Positions 8,084 through 16,303 of a stretch of 47,580 bases of DNA are shown here, piece by piece; the stretch's first letter is position 1; the number at the start of each line of letters is the position of its first letter. This DNA is from Ruminococcaceae bacterium UBA5401. Its GTDB lineage: Bacteria > Bacillota > Clostridia > Oscillospirales > Acutalibacteraceae. The notes beneath the pieces were generated by a model that ran no database searches, was not told where the DNA came from, and saw only the letters and a program-made list of their open reading frames with translations. A program made the translations under genes and the position numbers. The DNA lies in contig DHOB01000082.1 in assembly GCA_002409675.1 (NCBI GenBank), positions 23,514 to 71,093 on the forward strand. The letters run 5' to 3'.

Positions 8084-8626
8084 TCATTTGTAAAACAGGG
8101 GCAGCGGGTTGAGGTAGACGATGTCTCTGCGGTCCTTCGCATCCCCTTCGGCGAGCACGCAGGCGCGGCCGACGATGTTGCCGCCGTACCGTTTGACCAG
8201 CTTCTCCATCGCGGCGAGGGACTCCCCGGTGCTGATCACGTCGTCGACAATCAGCACGCGCTTTCCGCGCAGGACCTTCTCGTCCTCTTCAGAGAGGTAC
8301 AGCCGCTGCATGTGGTCCGTGGTGATGGATTTGACCTCCACGTAGATGGGGTTGCGCATGTACGCCTTGACGCTCTTGCGCGCCACGACGTATTTTCCGC
8401 AGCCCTGGCGCGCCATTTCGTAGCAGAGCGGGATTCCCTTGGTCTCGGCGGTGACGACCACGTCGTGCCCGGGGCATATCTTCAGCAGCGCGGCGGCCGT
8501 TTTCTCCGTCAGCTCCACGTCGCCGAGCATGATGAACCCGGCTATGTCCAGATGTTCGTCAATCGGGCAGATGGGCAGTTCCCTTTCGCATCCCGCGATG
8601 GTCATCTTATAGTATTTGCCGCTCAT
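8084..8626 (-). CDS. Type I phosphoribosyltransferase (purine PRTase-like)
   Basis: A 180-residue protein with the PRPP-binding signature VLIVDDVISTGES at about 124-136, typical of adenine/xanthine/orotate phosphoribosyltransferases. These join a base to PRPP, giving a nucleotide and pyrophosphate. The N-terminal part (YYKMTIAGCERELPI, and FIMLGDVELTEKT) matches a clostridial subgroup usually annotated simply as phosphoribosyltransferase; which base it takes cannot be read from the sequence, although the VTAETKGIPL segment resembles the Apt substrate loop. It lies between hinT and comEC in the same direction with a short gap (41 bases). Its ribosome site is weak, so its translation may depend on its neighbour. 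Confidence 0.85.
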   Translation of the reverse strand: MSGKYYKMTIAGCERELPICPIDEHLDIAGFIMLGDVELTEKTAAALLKICPGHDVVVTAETKGIPLCYEMARQGCGKYVVARKSVKAYMRNPIYVEVKSITTDHMQRLYLSEEDEKVLRGKRVLIVDDVISTGESLAAMEKLVKRYGGNIVGRACVLAEGDAKDRRDIVYLNPLPLFYK

Positions 8627-8667
8627 TGGTGATACAACCGACCTTTCCGTTTATTGGGGTCTTTTCG

Positions 8668-9006
8668 TCAGCCGGGAGGCCATTTCATCGAGCGCCCGCC
8701 AAGCAGGTGGAAGTGCAGGTGCGGCACCGTCTGCCCGCCCTCTTTTCCGGCGTTGCAGACGATGCGGAACCCGGCTTCCAGATGGTTCTGCGCCGCGAGC
8801 TTCGCGGCCACCTCAAAGATATGGGCCACAATCGCGCTGTTGGCCGGCGTGATGTCCATGGCGGAAGCAATGTGCTGTTTTGGAATGATGAGAATATGCA
8901 CCGGGGCCTGCGGCTGCAGGTCGTAAAATGCCAGAACCGTTTCGTCCTCGTATGCTTTTCTGCTGGGGATCTCCCCTTTTGCAATCTTGCAGAAAACACA
9001 GTCCAT
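8668..9006 (-). CDS. hinT: Histidine triad (HIT/HinT) nucleotide-binding protein
   Basis: Small cytoplasmic hydrolase of the HinT branch, which removes amines or lysine/alanine-type adducts from AMP. The 112-residue length is normal. The histidine triad is H96-L-H98-F-H100 within VPHLHFHLLGG, and an N-terminal CVFCKI pair (C3, C6) is like the zinc-binding cysteines of many HinT proteins. The start at 9006 has an almost perfect ribosome site (GGAAGGAGGT). It follows alaS by 48 bases on the same strand. HinT proteins can act on aminoacyl-adenylates, so pairing with an aminoacyl-tRNA synthetase is suggestive but not proof. Confidence 0.94.
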   Translation of the reverse strand: MDCVFCKIAKGEIPSRKAYEDETVLAFYDLQPQAPVHILIIPKQHIASAMDITPANSAIVAHIFEVAAKLAAQNHLEAGFRIVCNAGKEGGQTVPHLHFHLLGGRSMKWPPG

Positions 9007-9054
9007 GCCGCGACCTCCTTCCGGGAATCAAAAATACCGGGTTCTATTATAAAC

Positions 9055-11694
9055 TTATTTTACCATGTTGGCAACGATTTTTTCCACAGAGGCAAGTGCG
9101 CCGTCCAGCCGGGAAAGGTCTTTCGCGCCGGCCATGGCGCTGTCCGCCCGGCCGCCGCCGCCGCCGCCGGCAAGGGCCGCGGCCTGCCGCACCACCCGGC
9201 CCGCGTGGGCGCCCCTGGCCCTTGCGGCCTTGCCCGCGCAGGCGGCCAGGCTGGCCCTGCCGCCCGAAACGCCGGCCAGCACCGCCACGCAGTCCGGGGA
9301 GCGCTCCAGAATCCTGTCGCACATCAGGCGCAGGGCGGCCGGCTCCGCGCCGGCGAACTTCGCCGTGACGACCTTCACGCCGCCCACGTCCTTCGCGCGG
9401 CCCAGCAGGCTCTCCACGCCGGCGGCGGCCAGCTTTGCGTTCAGGGACTCGATTTTGCGGTCCTTTTCCTTCAGTTCCGCCGCCGCCTGCCCGGCCCGGC
9501 GGACCAGCTCCGCCGGATTGTTCACCCTGAGGGCGGCCGCGGCGCGGCGGAGCTCGTCCGTCGTGCGGTCCAGCAGGGCAAGGACGTTGGTGCCGGTGAC
9601 CGCCTCGATGCGGCGGACGCCCGCGGCCGCGGAATTTTCGGAGACGATTTTAAACAGGCCGATTCGGGCGGTGTTGGAGACGTGCGTGCCGCCGCAGAAT
9701 TCCTTTGAGAAATCGCCCGCGGAAACAACGCGGACCACCTTGCCGTACTTCTCGCCGAACAGGGCCATTGCGCCGAGCTTTCTGGCCTCCTCAATCGGCA
9801 TCTCGCGGCATTCGACCGGAAGGGCGTCCAGAATCGCGCCGTTCACGAGCCCTTCCACTTTTTTCAGTTCCTCCGCCGTCAGGGGCGCGAAATGCGTGAA
9901 GTCGAACCGGACGGCTTTTTCGTCGACCAGCTGGCCCGCCTGCTCCACATGCGTGCCGAGCACGCGGCGCAGGGCCGCCTGCAGCAGGTGCGCGGCCGTG
10001 TGGTTGCGCATCACGGCCCTGCGGCGGTCCGCGTTCACCGCCGCCCGCACGGCCTCGCCGACGCGCACGGTCCCGGCCCTGACGGTGCAGCGGTGCAGGA
10101 AGTTCTTCGCGTGGTTTTTCGTCGTTCCGGTCACGGCCAGCACGGCGTCGTCCGATTCGAGGGTGCCGGTGTCGCCCACCTGACCGCCGCCTTCGGCGTA
10201 AAACGCGGTGCGGTCGAGCACCAGCACGGCCTCGTCCCCCGCCGTGGCGGAATCCGCGCGCCCGCCGTCTTTCAGGATGGCGAGCACTTTGGCGGAAGTC
10301 GTAAACCGGTCGTAGCCCACGAACTCCGTCGCGGGCACGCCGTCCAGCAGAGAGCTTTCGCCCGCCCAGGCGTCCGCCCCGGCGTTTTTGCGCGCGGCGC
10401 GGGCGCGCTCGCGCTGCTCGCGCATCAGCCTGCGGAAGGTCTCCTCGTCCACGGTCAGGCCGCGCTCGGCGACGATTTCCTTCGTGAGGTCGATGGGGAA
10501 GCCGTAGGTGTCGCTCAGCCGGAACGCGTCGGCGCCGGAAAAGGTCTTCGCCCCGGTCTTGACCGCGCTGTCCATATAGCCGTTCAGCAGCTGGAGGCCC
10601 TGGTCGATGGTCTTTGCAAAGCTCTCTTCCTCCACGCGGATCAGCTTGACGATCATGTCGCGCTTCTCGGCGAGTTCCGGATAGGCGGCGCGGTTCTCGT
10701 GAATCACCGTGTCGGCCACCCGGTACAGGAACGTGTCGCGGATGCCGAGCAGACGGCCGTGGCGCGCGGCCCGGCGCAGCAGGCGGCGCAGCACGTAGCC
10801 CCGCCCTTCGTTCGACGGCAGGACCCCGTCGCCGATCAGGAAGGTCGTGCTGCGGATGTGGTCGGTAATCACGCGCAGGGAAACGTCCTTTTTGGGGTCT
10901 TCCCCATACTTGACGCCCGCGATGCGGCTCACGTGCTTCATGATGTTCTGGATGGTGTCGACCAGGAACAGGTTGTCCACGCCCTGCAGGATGCAGGCGA
11001 GGCGCTCAAGGCCCATGCCGGTGTCGATGTTCGGGTGCGCCATCGGCGGGTAGTGGCCCTTTCCGTCGCTGTTGTACTGGGAGAACACGACGTTCCAGAA
11101 CTCGACGTAGCGGTCGCAGTCGCAGCCCACGCCGCAGGTCGGCTTTCCGCAGCCGTATCGCTCGCCGCGGTCGAAGTAAATCTCCGAGCACGGGCCGCAG
11201 GGGCCGGAGCCGTGCTCCCAGAAATTATCCTCCCGCCCCATGCGGACGATGCGCTTCGGGTCGAGGCCGACCTCGTTGGTCCAGATGTCGAACGCCTCGT
11301 CGTCGTCCTGATAAATCGTCACCCACAGCCGGTCCACCGGCAGCGCCAGCACTTTGGTGCAGAACTCCCACGCCCAGGCGATCGCCTCGTGCTTGAAATA
11401 GTCGCCGAAAGAGAAGTTGCCCAGCATCTCGAAAAACGTGCCGTGGCGCGAAGTGATGCCCACGCGGTCGATGTCCGGCGTGCGGATGCACTTCTGGCAG
11501 GTGGTCACCCGCCTGCGGGGCGGCGTGACCTCGCCGGTGAAGTATTTTTTCATCGGCGCCATGCCGGAGTTAATCAGCAGCAGGCTGTTGTCGTCCTTTG
11601 GAATCAGCGAAAAGCTCGGCAGCCGAAGATGCCCTTTCGACTCGAAAAACGACAGAAACTTTTCGCGCAGATCGTTCAGTCCCGTCCATTCCAT
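9055..11694 (-). CDS. alaS: Alanyl-tRNA synthetase
   Basis: Charges tRNA-Ala in the cytoplasm. The 879-residue protein has the full AlaRS layout: class II catalytic domain with motif 1-3 (start MEWTGLNDLREKFL; RTPDIDRVG; GMGLERL), the tRNA-recognition helical domain, the editing domain with the zinc-binding HTAAHLL and CGGTH motifs, and a C-terminal oligomerisation/C-Ala domain with a glycine run (about residues 845-850). The start at 11694 is the family start. Expression is controlled by an upstream T-box leader that responds to uncharged tRNA-Ala. hinT, a phosphoribosyltransferase, comEC, holA and rnmV follow on the same strand with small gaps, so read-through transcription is likely. Confidence 0.98.
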   Translation of the reverse strand: MEWTGLNDLREKFLSFFESKGHLRLPSFSLIPKDDNSLLLINSGMAPMKKYFTGEVTPPRRRVTTCQKCIRTPDIDRVGITSRHGTFFEMLGNFSFGDYFKHEAIAWAWEFCTKVLALPVDRLWVTIYQDDDEAFDIWTNEVGLDPKRIVRMGREDNFWEHGSGPCGPCSEIYFDRGERYGCGKPTCGVGCDCDRYVEFWNVVFSQYNSDGKGHYPPMAHPNIDTGMGLERLACILQGVDNLFLVDTIQNIMKHVSRIAGVKYGEDPKKDVSLRVITDHIRSTTFLIGDGVLPSNEGRGYVLRRLLRRAARHGRLLGIRDTFLYRVADTVIHENRAAYPELAEKRDMIVKLIRVEEESFAKTIDQGLQLLNGYMDSAVKTGAKTFSGADAFRLSDTYGFPIDLTKEIVAERGLTVDEETFRRLMREQRERARAARKNAGADAWAGESSLLDGVPATEFVGYDRFTTSAKVLAILKDGGRADSATAGDEAVLVLDRTAFYAEGGGQVGDTGTLESDDAVLAVTGTTKNHAKNFLHRCTVRAGTVRVGEAVRAAVNADRRRAVMRNHTAAHLLQAALRRVLGTHVEQAGQLVDEKAVRFDFTHFAPLTAEELKKVEGLVNGAILDALPVECREMPIEEARKLGAMALFGEKYGKVVRVVSAGDFSKEFCGGTHVSNTARIGLFKIVSENSAAAGVRRIEAVTGTNVLALLDRTTDELRRAAAALRVNNPAELVRRAGQAAAELKEKDRKIESLNAKLAAAGVESLLGRAKDVGGVKVVTAKFAGAEPAALRLMCDRILERSPDCVAVLAGVSGGRASLAACAGKAARARGAHAGRVVRQAAALAGGGGGGRADSAMAGAKDLSRLDGALASVEKIVANMVK

Positions 11695-11736
11695 ATTCCG
11701 TTTCTACTCCATTCCCGCCCGGCGCCGGGCCGGGCC

Positions 11737-12016
11737 AAAAAAATAAGGCTTTCCCGTCCATATGGGACGGAAAAGCCCGTGGTACCACCCAATTTGCGCC
11801 GCTTCCGGCGCCGCTCCAGCCCCCGTAACGCGGGGAAAACGCCGCGCCTTTTCGGCGCGGGGCTCCGGGCCGGCTCTGCGCGGCGCACCCGCGGGAACCT
11901 TGCACCCGAAGGGTTCCCTCTCTGCTGCGGGGCGGCGGCGCTTGATGCCCATCCTTGCCTTTGCACTATCCGGTTTTGCGCGGCCGGAGCTTTCATCGAA
12001 AAGCCCGGCCTCTTAC
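11737..12016 (-). promoter_or_regulatory. T-box riboswitch leader of alaS
   Basis: The minus-strand leader has the invariant T-box GGGTGGTACCACG (plus-strand 11778-11790), followed by an intrinsic terminator (stem about 11747-11777, 13-bp arms with G-U pairs, then a T7 run at 11737-11743) that competes with the antiterminator formed by the T-box sequence. Further upstream are the AGAGAG box (near 11918) and the GGTGCAAG segment typical of Stem I. Uncharged tRNA-Ala is expected to favour read-through. I could not place the Ala specifier codon with certainty. An extra stem (GGCCGG.GCTTT paired with AAAGC.CCGGCC, about 11983-12010) precedes the T-box. Confidence 0.93.
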
Positions 12017-12023
12017 CCGTTTG

Positions 12024-12052
12024 ATTATAAAACGGATTGCCGGAAAAGTCAA
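12024..12052 (-). promoter_or_regulatory. Promoter of the alaS T-box transcript
   Basis: On the minus strand TTGACT (12047-12052) and a perfect TATAAT (12024-12029) are 17 bases apart. It lies immediately downstream of the potC stop at 12104; a GC stem there (CGCGGAG paired with CTCCGCG, about 12061-12091) has a T-run only on the plus strand. Confidence 0.8.
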
Positions 12053-12103
12053 CGCCGCCGCGCGGAGAAACACGCCCGGAAAAGCGGCGGCTCCGCGTTT
12101 TTC

Positions 12104-12907
12104 TCACGTGTCGTCCAGGTCGGTTTCCTCCTGCGGAACGGACCGGGGCTCGCGCCCGAACAGGGTCTTGGAATTCGACAGCACCATCACCAGCGAGATG
12201 ATGACGATTACAATCGCGGCGATGGCCGTGATGGTCGGGTCGAGCTGCTGGTTCAACCCGTCCCAGATTCGCTTCGGGAGCGTGGTGATCCGGATGCCGC
12301 AGAGGAACTGCGTCACGATGATCTCGTCGAAAGAGGTCGCGAACGCGAACATCGCACCGGAAAAGATGGCCGGCTTGATAATCGGCACGGTGACTCTGAA
12401 AAAGGTGGTAAGCCTGCCGGCGCCGAGGCTGCGCGACGCCAGCTCGTAGTTCGGGTTCAGCCCAATCAGGTTGGAAAGAACCGTGCGGATGACGAACGGG
12501 ACGGCCATCAGCGTGTGCGCAATCAGCAGGCCGCTGAACGTGCTGGCCAGGCTGATCTCAGCCTCGAACCGGTAGATGGCGATGCCGACGATGATCCCGG
12601 GCACCAGCATCGGCATCATGAAAATTTCTATGATGGTGTCCTTTCCCCTGAATTCCGACTTTGAAAGCCCCTCGGCGGCCAGGATTCCCAGCACAAGGGA
12701 CAGCACGGTGGTCAGCACCGCGAGTTCCACGCTGATTTTCAGCGCGTTGACCCACTGCGGGTTGCCAAAAAATGCCTGATACCACTGCGTTGAAAAGCCC
12801 GGCGGGGGAAATTCCAGATACCGCGAAGCGCTGAACGACATCGGGATGATAATCATCACCGGAAGAATCAGAAACAGGACAATCAGAATCGTAAAAAACC
12901 ACAGCAT
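12104..12907 (-). CDS. potC: Polyamine-type ABC transporter permease PotC
   Basis: Inner-membrane permease of a spermidine/putrescine-family importer. The 267-residue product begins with a membrane helix (MLWFFTILIVLFLILPVMIII) and has about six helices, with the EAA coupling loop visible around ASRSLGAGRLTTFFRVTVPII. The FDEIIVTQFL segment is typical of PotC. The ATG at 12907 was chosen because the frame upstream belongs to another reading of potB; the nearest ribosome site (AAAGGA) is 11 bases away. It is the last gene of the aminotransferase-potA-potD-potB-potC operon. The family is sure; the substrate is inferred from PotD and PotA. Confidence 0.92.
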   Translation of the reverse strand: MLWFFTILIVLFLILPVMIIIPMSFSASRYLEFPPPGFSTQWYQAFFGNPQWVNALKISVELAVLTTVLSLVLGILAAEGLSKSEFRGKDTIIEIFMMPMLVPGIIVGIAIYRFEAEISLASTFSGLLIAHTLMAVPFVIRTVLSNLIGLNPNYELASRSLGAGRLTTFFRVTVPIIKPAIFSGAMFAFATSFDEIIVTQFLCGIRITTLPKRIWDGLNQQLDPTITAIAAIVIVIISLVMVLSNSKTLFGREPRSVPQEETDLDDT

Positions 12908-12924
12908 CTCGGAACCCGTCCTTT

Positions 12925-13818
12925 CTACCAGAGCTTTTGCACATGCATCACTTTTTTGGACAGATACAGAATCCCATAGGTAAAAGCCAGAAGCACAATC
13001 GATATGGCCGAGGCGAAAGGCCAGTTCATCAGCTTGTTCACCTGCACCTGGATGGCCTGGGATATCATGATGTCCTTCGTTCCGCCGAGCAGCGACGGGG
13101 TGATATAGTAGCCGATGCTCATCACGAACACGAGGATGGAGCCGCAGGAAACGCCCGGCATGCTCAGCGGCACAAAAACGTGCAGGAAGGTATAGCCCTT
13201 TTTCGCACCCAGGGTCCGGGACGCGAGGATAAGGTCGCGGTTGATGCCCTTCATCACCGGGTAAAGCGAAAGGATCATATAAGGGAGCAGGATGTGAATC
13301 ATCCCGATATAGATGCCGAGCTCGTTGTGCATCAGGGGCAGCGGCTGGCGAATCAGCCCCAGGCTCTTCAGGATATTGTTGACCACGCCGTTCGACTGCA
13401 GAAGAATCATCCAGGCGTAAGTCCGCACCAGCAGACTCGTCCAGAACGGAATCAGCACGGCAATCGTGAGCAGGCAGCACACCCGCTTGGAGCACACCGT
13501 CATCGCGTAGGCCACGGGGTAGCCCAGCACGAGGCAGACGAGCGTCACAACCAGGCTGATGCGGAAGGTCGTCGCAATCACCTTCAGATAGACGGGGCTG
13601 CTGAAAAACTTTGCGTAAGACGCCAGCGTAAGCCCGCTCTGCGGCCCGGTAAAGCTCATCGCCAGAATCTGGACCAGCGGCCAGATGAAGAACACCGCAA
13701 AAAATGCGGCGGGCGGAAGAATCAGCATCCACGGTCTGAAAAAGCTTCTTCCCCGCGGCTCCTTCTCTTTCTGGGCGACTTTTGTATTCTTAAGGGCAAT
13801 CTCCATATCTCTTGGCAT
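12925..13818 (-). CDS. potB: Polyamine-type ABC transporter permease PotB
   Basis: First permease of the importer, 297 residues. A charged N-terminus (about 1-30) precedes helix 1 (MLILPPAAFFAVFFIWPLVQIL); the EAA loop ASRTLGAKKGYTFLHVFVPL is near 200-220. PotB family features such as FWTSLLVRTYAWMILL are present. The ATG at 13818 follows GGGAGAG with a 7-base gap; an upstream TTG is in frame but less well placed. It is separated from potD by 116 bases that hold a 13-bp-arm palindrome, and from potC by 17 bases. Confidence 0.92.
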   Translation of the reverse strand: MPRDMEIALKNTKVAQKEKEPRGRSFFRPWMLILPPAAFFAVFFIWPLVQILAMSFTGPQSGLTLASYAKFFSSPVYLKVIATTFRISLVVTLVCLVLGYPVAYAMTVCSKRVCCLLTIAVLIPFWTSLLVRTYAWMILLQSNGVVNNILKSLGLIRQPLPLMHNELGIYIGMIHILLPYMILSLYPVMKGINRDLILASRTLGAKKGYTFLHVFVPLSMPGVSCGSILVFVMSIGYYITPSLLGGTKDIMISQAIQVQVNKLMNWPFASAISIVLLAFTYGILYLSKKVMHVQKLW

Positions 13819-13885
13819 AAGCAATCTCTCCCGCCTGTAGAGTAAAATAGGTTAAAACCGTAAAAGACTTTCGCGGGTCCCCTCC

Positions 13886-13922
13886 CTCTGCGGCCGCGGC
13901 GGAATCCGACGCGGCCGCAGAG
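13886..13922 (-). repeat. Perfect inverted repeat between potD and potB
   Basis: Two 13-base arms (13886-13898 and 13910-13922, CTCTGCGGCCGCG and its complement) enclose an 11-base loop, starting 12 bases after the potD stop. No T-run follows on the minus strand, so it is more likely an mRNA 3'-end stabiliser than a full terminator; this is inference. Confidence 0.7.
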
Positions 13923-13934
13923 CCGAAGGGCCGG

Positions 13935-15041
13935 TCACTTCATCTTCCAGTCCTGAAAGCGCTGGTAGACGGAATCGTAGTTCTCCACCCACCATTTTAC
14001 GTCGTAATACACCTGGTTCTTTATCTTTTCCGGCGAAGACGCCAGCTTGCCGACCTGCTCGGACGTCATCAGCTTGTAGGCGTTGTTGTTGCAGGGGGCG
14101 TTGCCGGGGTATTCGACGGCATAGTCCGCCACAATCTGCGCGGAGGTTGCAAAGGCGATGAAGTCGTTCGCCATCTCGACGTTTTTCGAGCCCTTGCCGA
14201 TGACCCAGGAATCGGCCGTGATGATCGCCTGGTTCGGGTCATAATCGACCGGCTGGCCCTCTTCTTTCGCCTTGATGACCCGGCCGGCCCAGAGCTCGCC
14301 CAGGGGATTGTCTCCGCTGGAGACGAGCTGCACCGACTGCGAACCGGAATCCCAGAAGGTCTGGACGTCTTTCTTATGCTTGGTCAGAAACGCGAACGCG
14401 CGGTCCACATCCAGCGGATAGAGCTTTCCCTTGTCCACGCCGTCGGCCATCAGGACGGCCTCCAGCATGGACATCGGGTTGGAATACAGGGTGCGGCTGC
14501 CCGGGTACTTCGCGGTGTCAAAAAACTCCTTCCAGGTCTTCGGGTGGTTCTGCTCGGAAAATTTGTCCGTGTTCCACGAGATGCAGATGGCGGAGCACTC
14601 CGAGGGCACGGAATAGTCCGTGATGAAATTGCTGATTAAACCGTCTTTTTTGACGACGCTGAAATCGATCTTCTCAAACAGATTCTGCTTTTCGCCGCGG
14701 AACGCAAAGTCAGTGTCGACATCCCAGACGTCCACTTCCATGTTGTTCGCCTGGACGGCCGCCTTGACCTTCGCAGGGCTGGGGTCGGTGTCTTCCGCAA
14801 CCGTGCACCCGTATTTTTCGGCGAATTTGTCGAAGATGGTTTTTTTCTGGGCCGCCTGAATCGCCCCGCCCCAGCTGCAGACGGTCAGGGCCTTCCCCTG
14901 CCATTTCTTGCCGCCCGCGCTTCCGGACGGCGCGGACGCACCGGAGCCGGAGCTGCACGCTGCGGTGGAAAAAATCAGGGAAGCCGCTGCGAGCCCGGCA
15001 GTAAGACGGGATACTCTTCCCCGGCACGTTTTCTGTTTCAT
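13935..15041 (-). CDS. potD: Polyamine-type solute-binding lipoprotein PotD
   Basis: Extracellular, membrane-anchored binding protein of the importer, 368 residues from the ATG at 15041. It starts with a positively charged signal peptide and a lipobox ending TAAC with C29 as the acylated cysteine, then a Ser/Gly/Ala linker. The mature part matches the PotD/PotF group (LTVCSWGGAIQAAQKKTIFDKF near the N-terminus; DSWVIGKGSKNVEMANDFI in the second lobe). The ribosome site GAGAGGG is 8 bases from the start. A longer frame to 15110 would remove the signal peptide from the N-terminus and is rejected. The ligand could be a polyamine or a related cation. Confidence 0.92.
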   Translation of the reverse strand: MKQKTCRGRVSRLTAGLAAASLIFSTAACSSGSGASAPSGSAGGKKWQGKALTVCSWGGAIQAAQKKTIFDKFAEKYGCTVAEDTDPSPAKVKAAVQANNMEVDVWDVDTDFAFRGEKQNLFEKIDFSVVKKDGLISNFITDYSVPSECSAICISWNTDKFSEQNHPKTWKEFFDTAKYPGSRTLYSNPMSMLEAVLMADGVDKGKLYPLDVDRAFAFLTKHKKDVQTFWDSGSQSVQLVSSGDNPLGELWAGRVIKAKEEGQPVDYDPNQAIITADSWVIGKGSKNVEMANDFIAFATSAQIVADYAVEYPGNAPCNNNAYKLMTSEQVGKLASSPEKIKNQVYYDVKWWVENYDSVYQRFQDWKMK

Positions 15042-15106
15042 GTTGTCGCCCTCTCTCATATCCGAAATATCCGAAATAAATGATGAAGCGGTCCTGCGCG
15101 GGCCCC

Positions 15107-16180
15107 TCACGGCTTGACCTGCACGATGTCCTCCTCCGGCACGCCGAGCGTCACTTCGTCGCCGACGTCCAGGGAAAGGGAAGAGGTCGTAAAGACCTTG
15201 ACCTTCATGTGGTGGCCGTTGCCCAGCCGGACCCTCAGCTTCAGAGCGTCCCCGACGTACACGGACTGCTCGATTTTTCCGTGAAACTTCAGCCCGCCGT
15301 AGGAATCGTCGACCAGATTGATTTTCTCCGGGCGAATCACAACGTTGACGACGTCGTTTTCCGAATAGCTCCGGGTCTGGTCCGGGGCGGGGACGGTGAT
15401 GCCGTGCAGGCTGATTTTGGCTTTGCCGTCCCGGTCCACGGAAACGACCGGGCAGGGGACGACGTTTGCCTCGCCGATAAATTTGGCGCAGAACACCGAC
15501 GCGGGCTTTTCGTAAATCTCGGTCGGGGTCGCGACCTGCTCGATTCTGCCGTCCCTCATGATGCAGACATCGGTGGCCATGGTCAAAGCCTCTTCCTGGT
15601 CGTGCGTGACGGAGACGGTCGTGATGCCGAACTCGCGGTGGATATCCTTGATTTCGAGCTGCATCTGCTTCCGGAGCTGTTTGTCGAGAGCCGCCATCGG
15701 TTCGTCCAGCAGCAGGATGATGGGGTCGAAGACCAGCGCCCTGGCCAGGGCGACGCGCTGCTGCTGGCCGCCGCTGAGCTCCCGCGGGTAGCGGGACGCA
15801 TATTCCGAAAGCCGCACCCGCTTCAGAATCGCGGTGATTCTTTTCTTTCTCTCTTCTTTCGGCATCTTGCGGACGCTCAGCGGATACTCCACGTTTTTAT
15901 AGACCGTCATGTGCGGGAACAGCGCGTAGTTCTGGAACAGCATGCCGATGTTGCGCTTGTGAATCGGGGTCCGGGACACGTCGTTCCCATTGATGAAGAT
16001 ATGTCCTTTCGTCGGTTCCTCAAAGCCCGCAATCATTTTCAGCAGAGTCGTCTTGCCGGCGCCGCTCGGGCCCAAAATCGTGAGGAATTCCCCGTCCCGG
16101 ATATCGATGTTCACATTTTTTATCACTTTGGTCTGCTTGTAGTTCTTGTCGATGTTCTGCAGCTTGATTCTGGCACCCAT
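15107..16180 (-). CDS. potA: Polyamine-type ABC transporter ATP-binding protein PotA (second copy)
   Basis: Cytoplasmic ATPase of the potADBC importer, 357 residues. Walker A (GPSGAGKTT), Q-loop (FQNYALFPHM), signature (LSGGQQQRVALARAL), Walker B (IILLLDEPMAALD) and switch His (VTHDQEEAL) are all intact, followed by a C-terminal TOBE-type domain (about 235-357; VVIRPEKINLV). The start at 16180 follows AGGAGGG. It is the first transporter gene, 123 bases after the aminotransferase stop and 65 bases before potD. It is only moderately like the PotA at the left window edge, so the genome has at least two such systems. Confidence 0.94.
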   Translation of the reverse strand: MGARIKLQNIDKNYKQTKVIKNVNIDIRDGEFLTILGPSGAGKTTLLKMIAGFEEPTKGHIFINGNDVSRTPIHKRNIGMLFQNYALFPHMTVYKNVEYPLSVRKMPKEERKKRITAILKRVRLSEYASRYPRELSGGQQQRVALARALVFDPIILLLDEPMAALDKQLRKQMQLEIKDIHREFGITTVSVTHDQEEALTMATDVCIMRDGRIEQVATPTEIYEKPASVFCAKFIGEANVVPCPVVSVDRDGKAKISLHGITVPAPDQTRSYSENDVVNVVIRPEKINLVDDSYGGLKFHGKIEQSVYVGDALKLRVRLGNGHHMKVKVFTTSSLSLDVGDEVTLGVPEEDIVQVKP

Positions 16181-16202
16181 ACGGAAGGTCCCTCCTGTCG
16201 CG

Positions 16203-16222
16203 GACGTAATATGACGTAATAT
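16203..16222. repeat. Tandem 10-base repeat ahead of potA
   Basis: GACGTAATAT occurs twice head to tail in the gap between the aminotransferase stop and the potA start, upstream of the ribosome site. It may be slippage or a binding site; nothing else supports a function. Confidence 0.6.
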
Positions 16223-16303
16223 GAAAAAAGGCGGGTATGAACCGAAATTCATAAGCGCCCTTGCTTTCGTCTTAAATCAGCCCGGTTTGAACCGGTCTTA
16301 CTC

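Noticed and set aside
6370..8112. Long plus-strand open frame opposite comEC
   Set aside because: It is Arg/Gln-rich with no recognisable domain, no ribosome site, and lies fully antisense to an unmistakable comEC; high GC keeps stop codons rare on the other strand.
9892..12024. 710-codon plus-strand open frame opposite alaS
   Set aside because: It covers alaS and its T-box leader in antisense, and the translation has no family features.
12104..13732. A single long minus-strand frame covering potC and most of potB
   Set aside because: The upper part is a wrong-frame reading of potB. The true potC begins at 12907.
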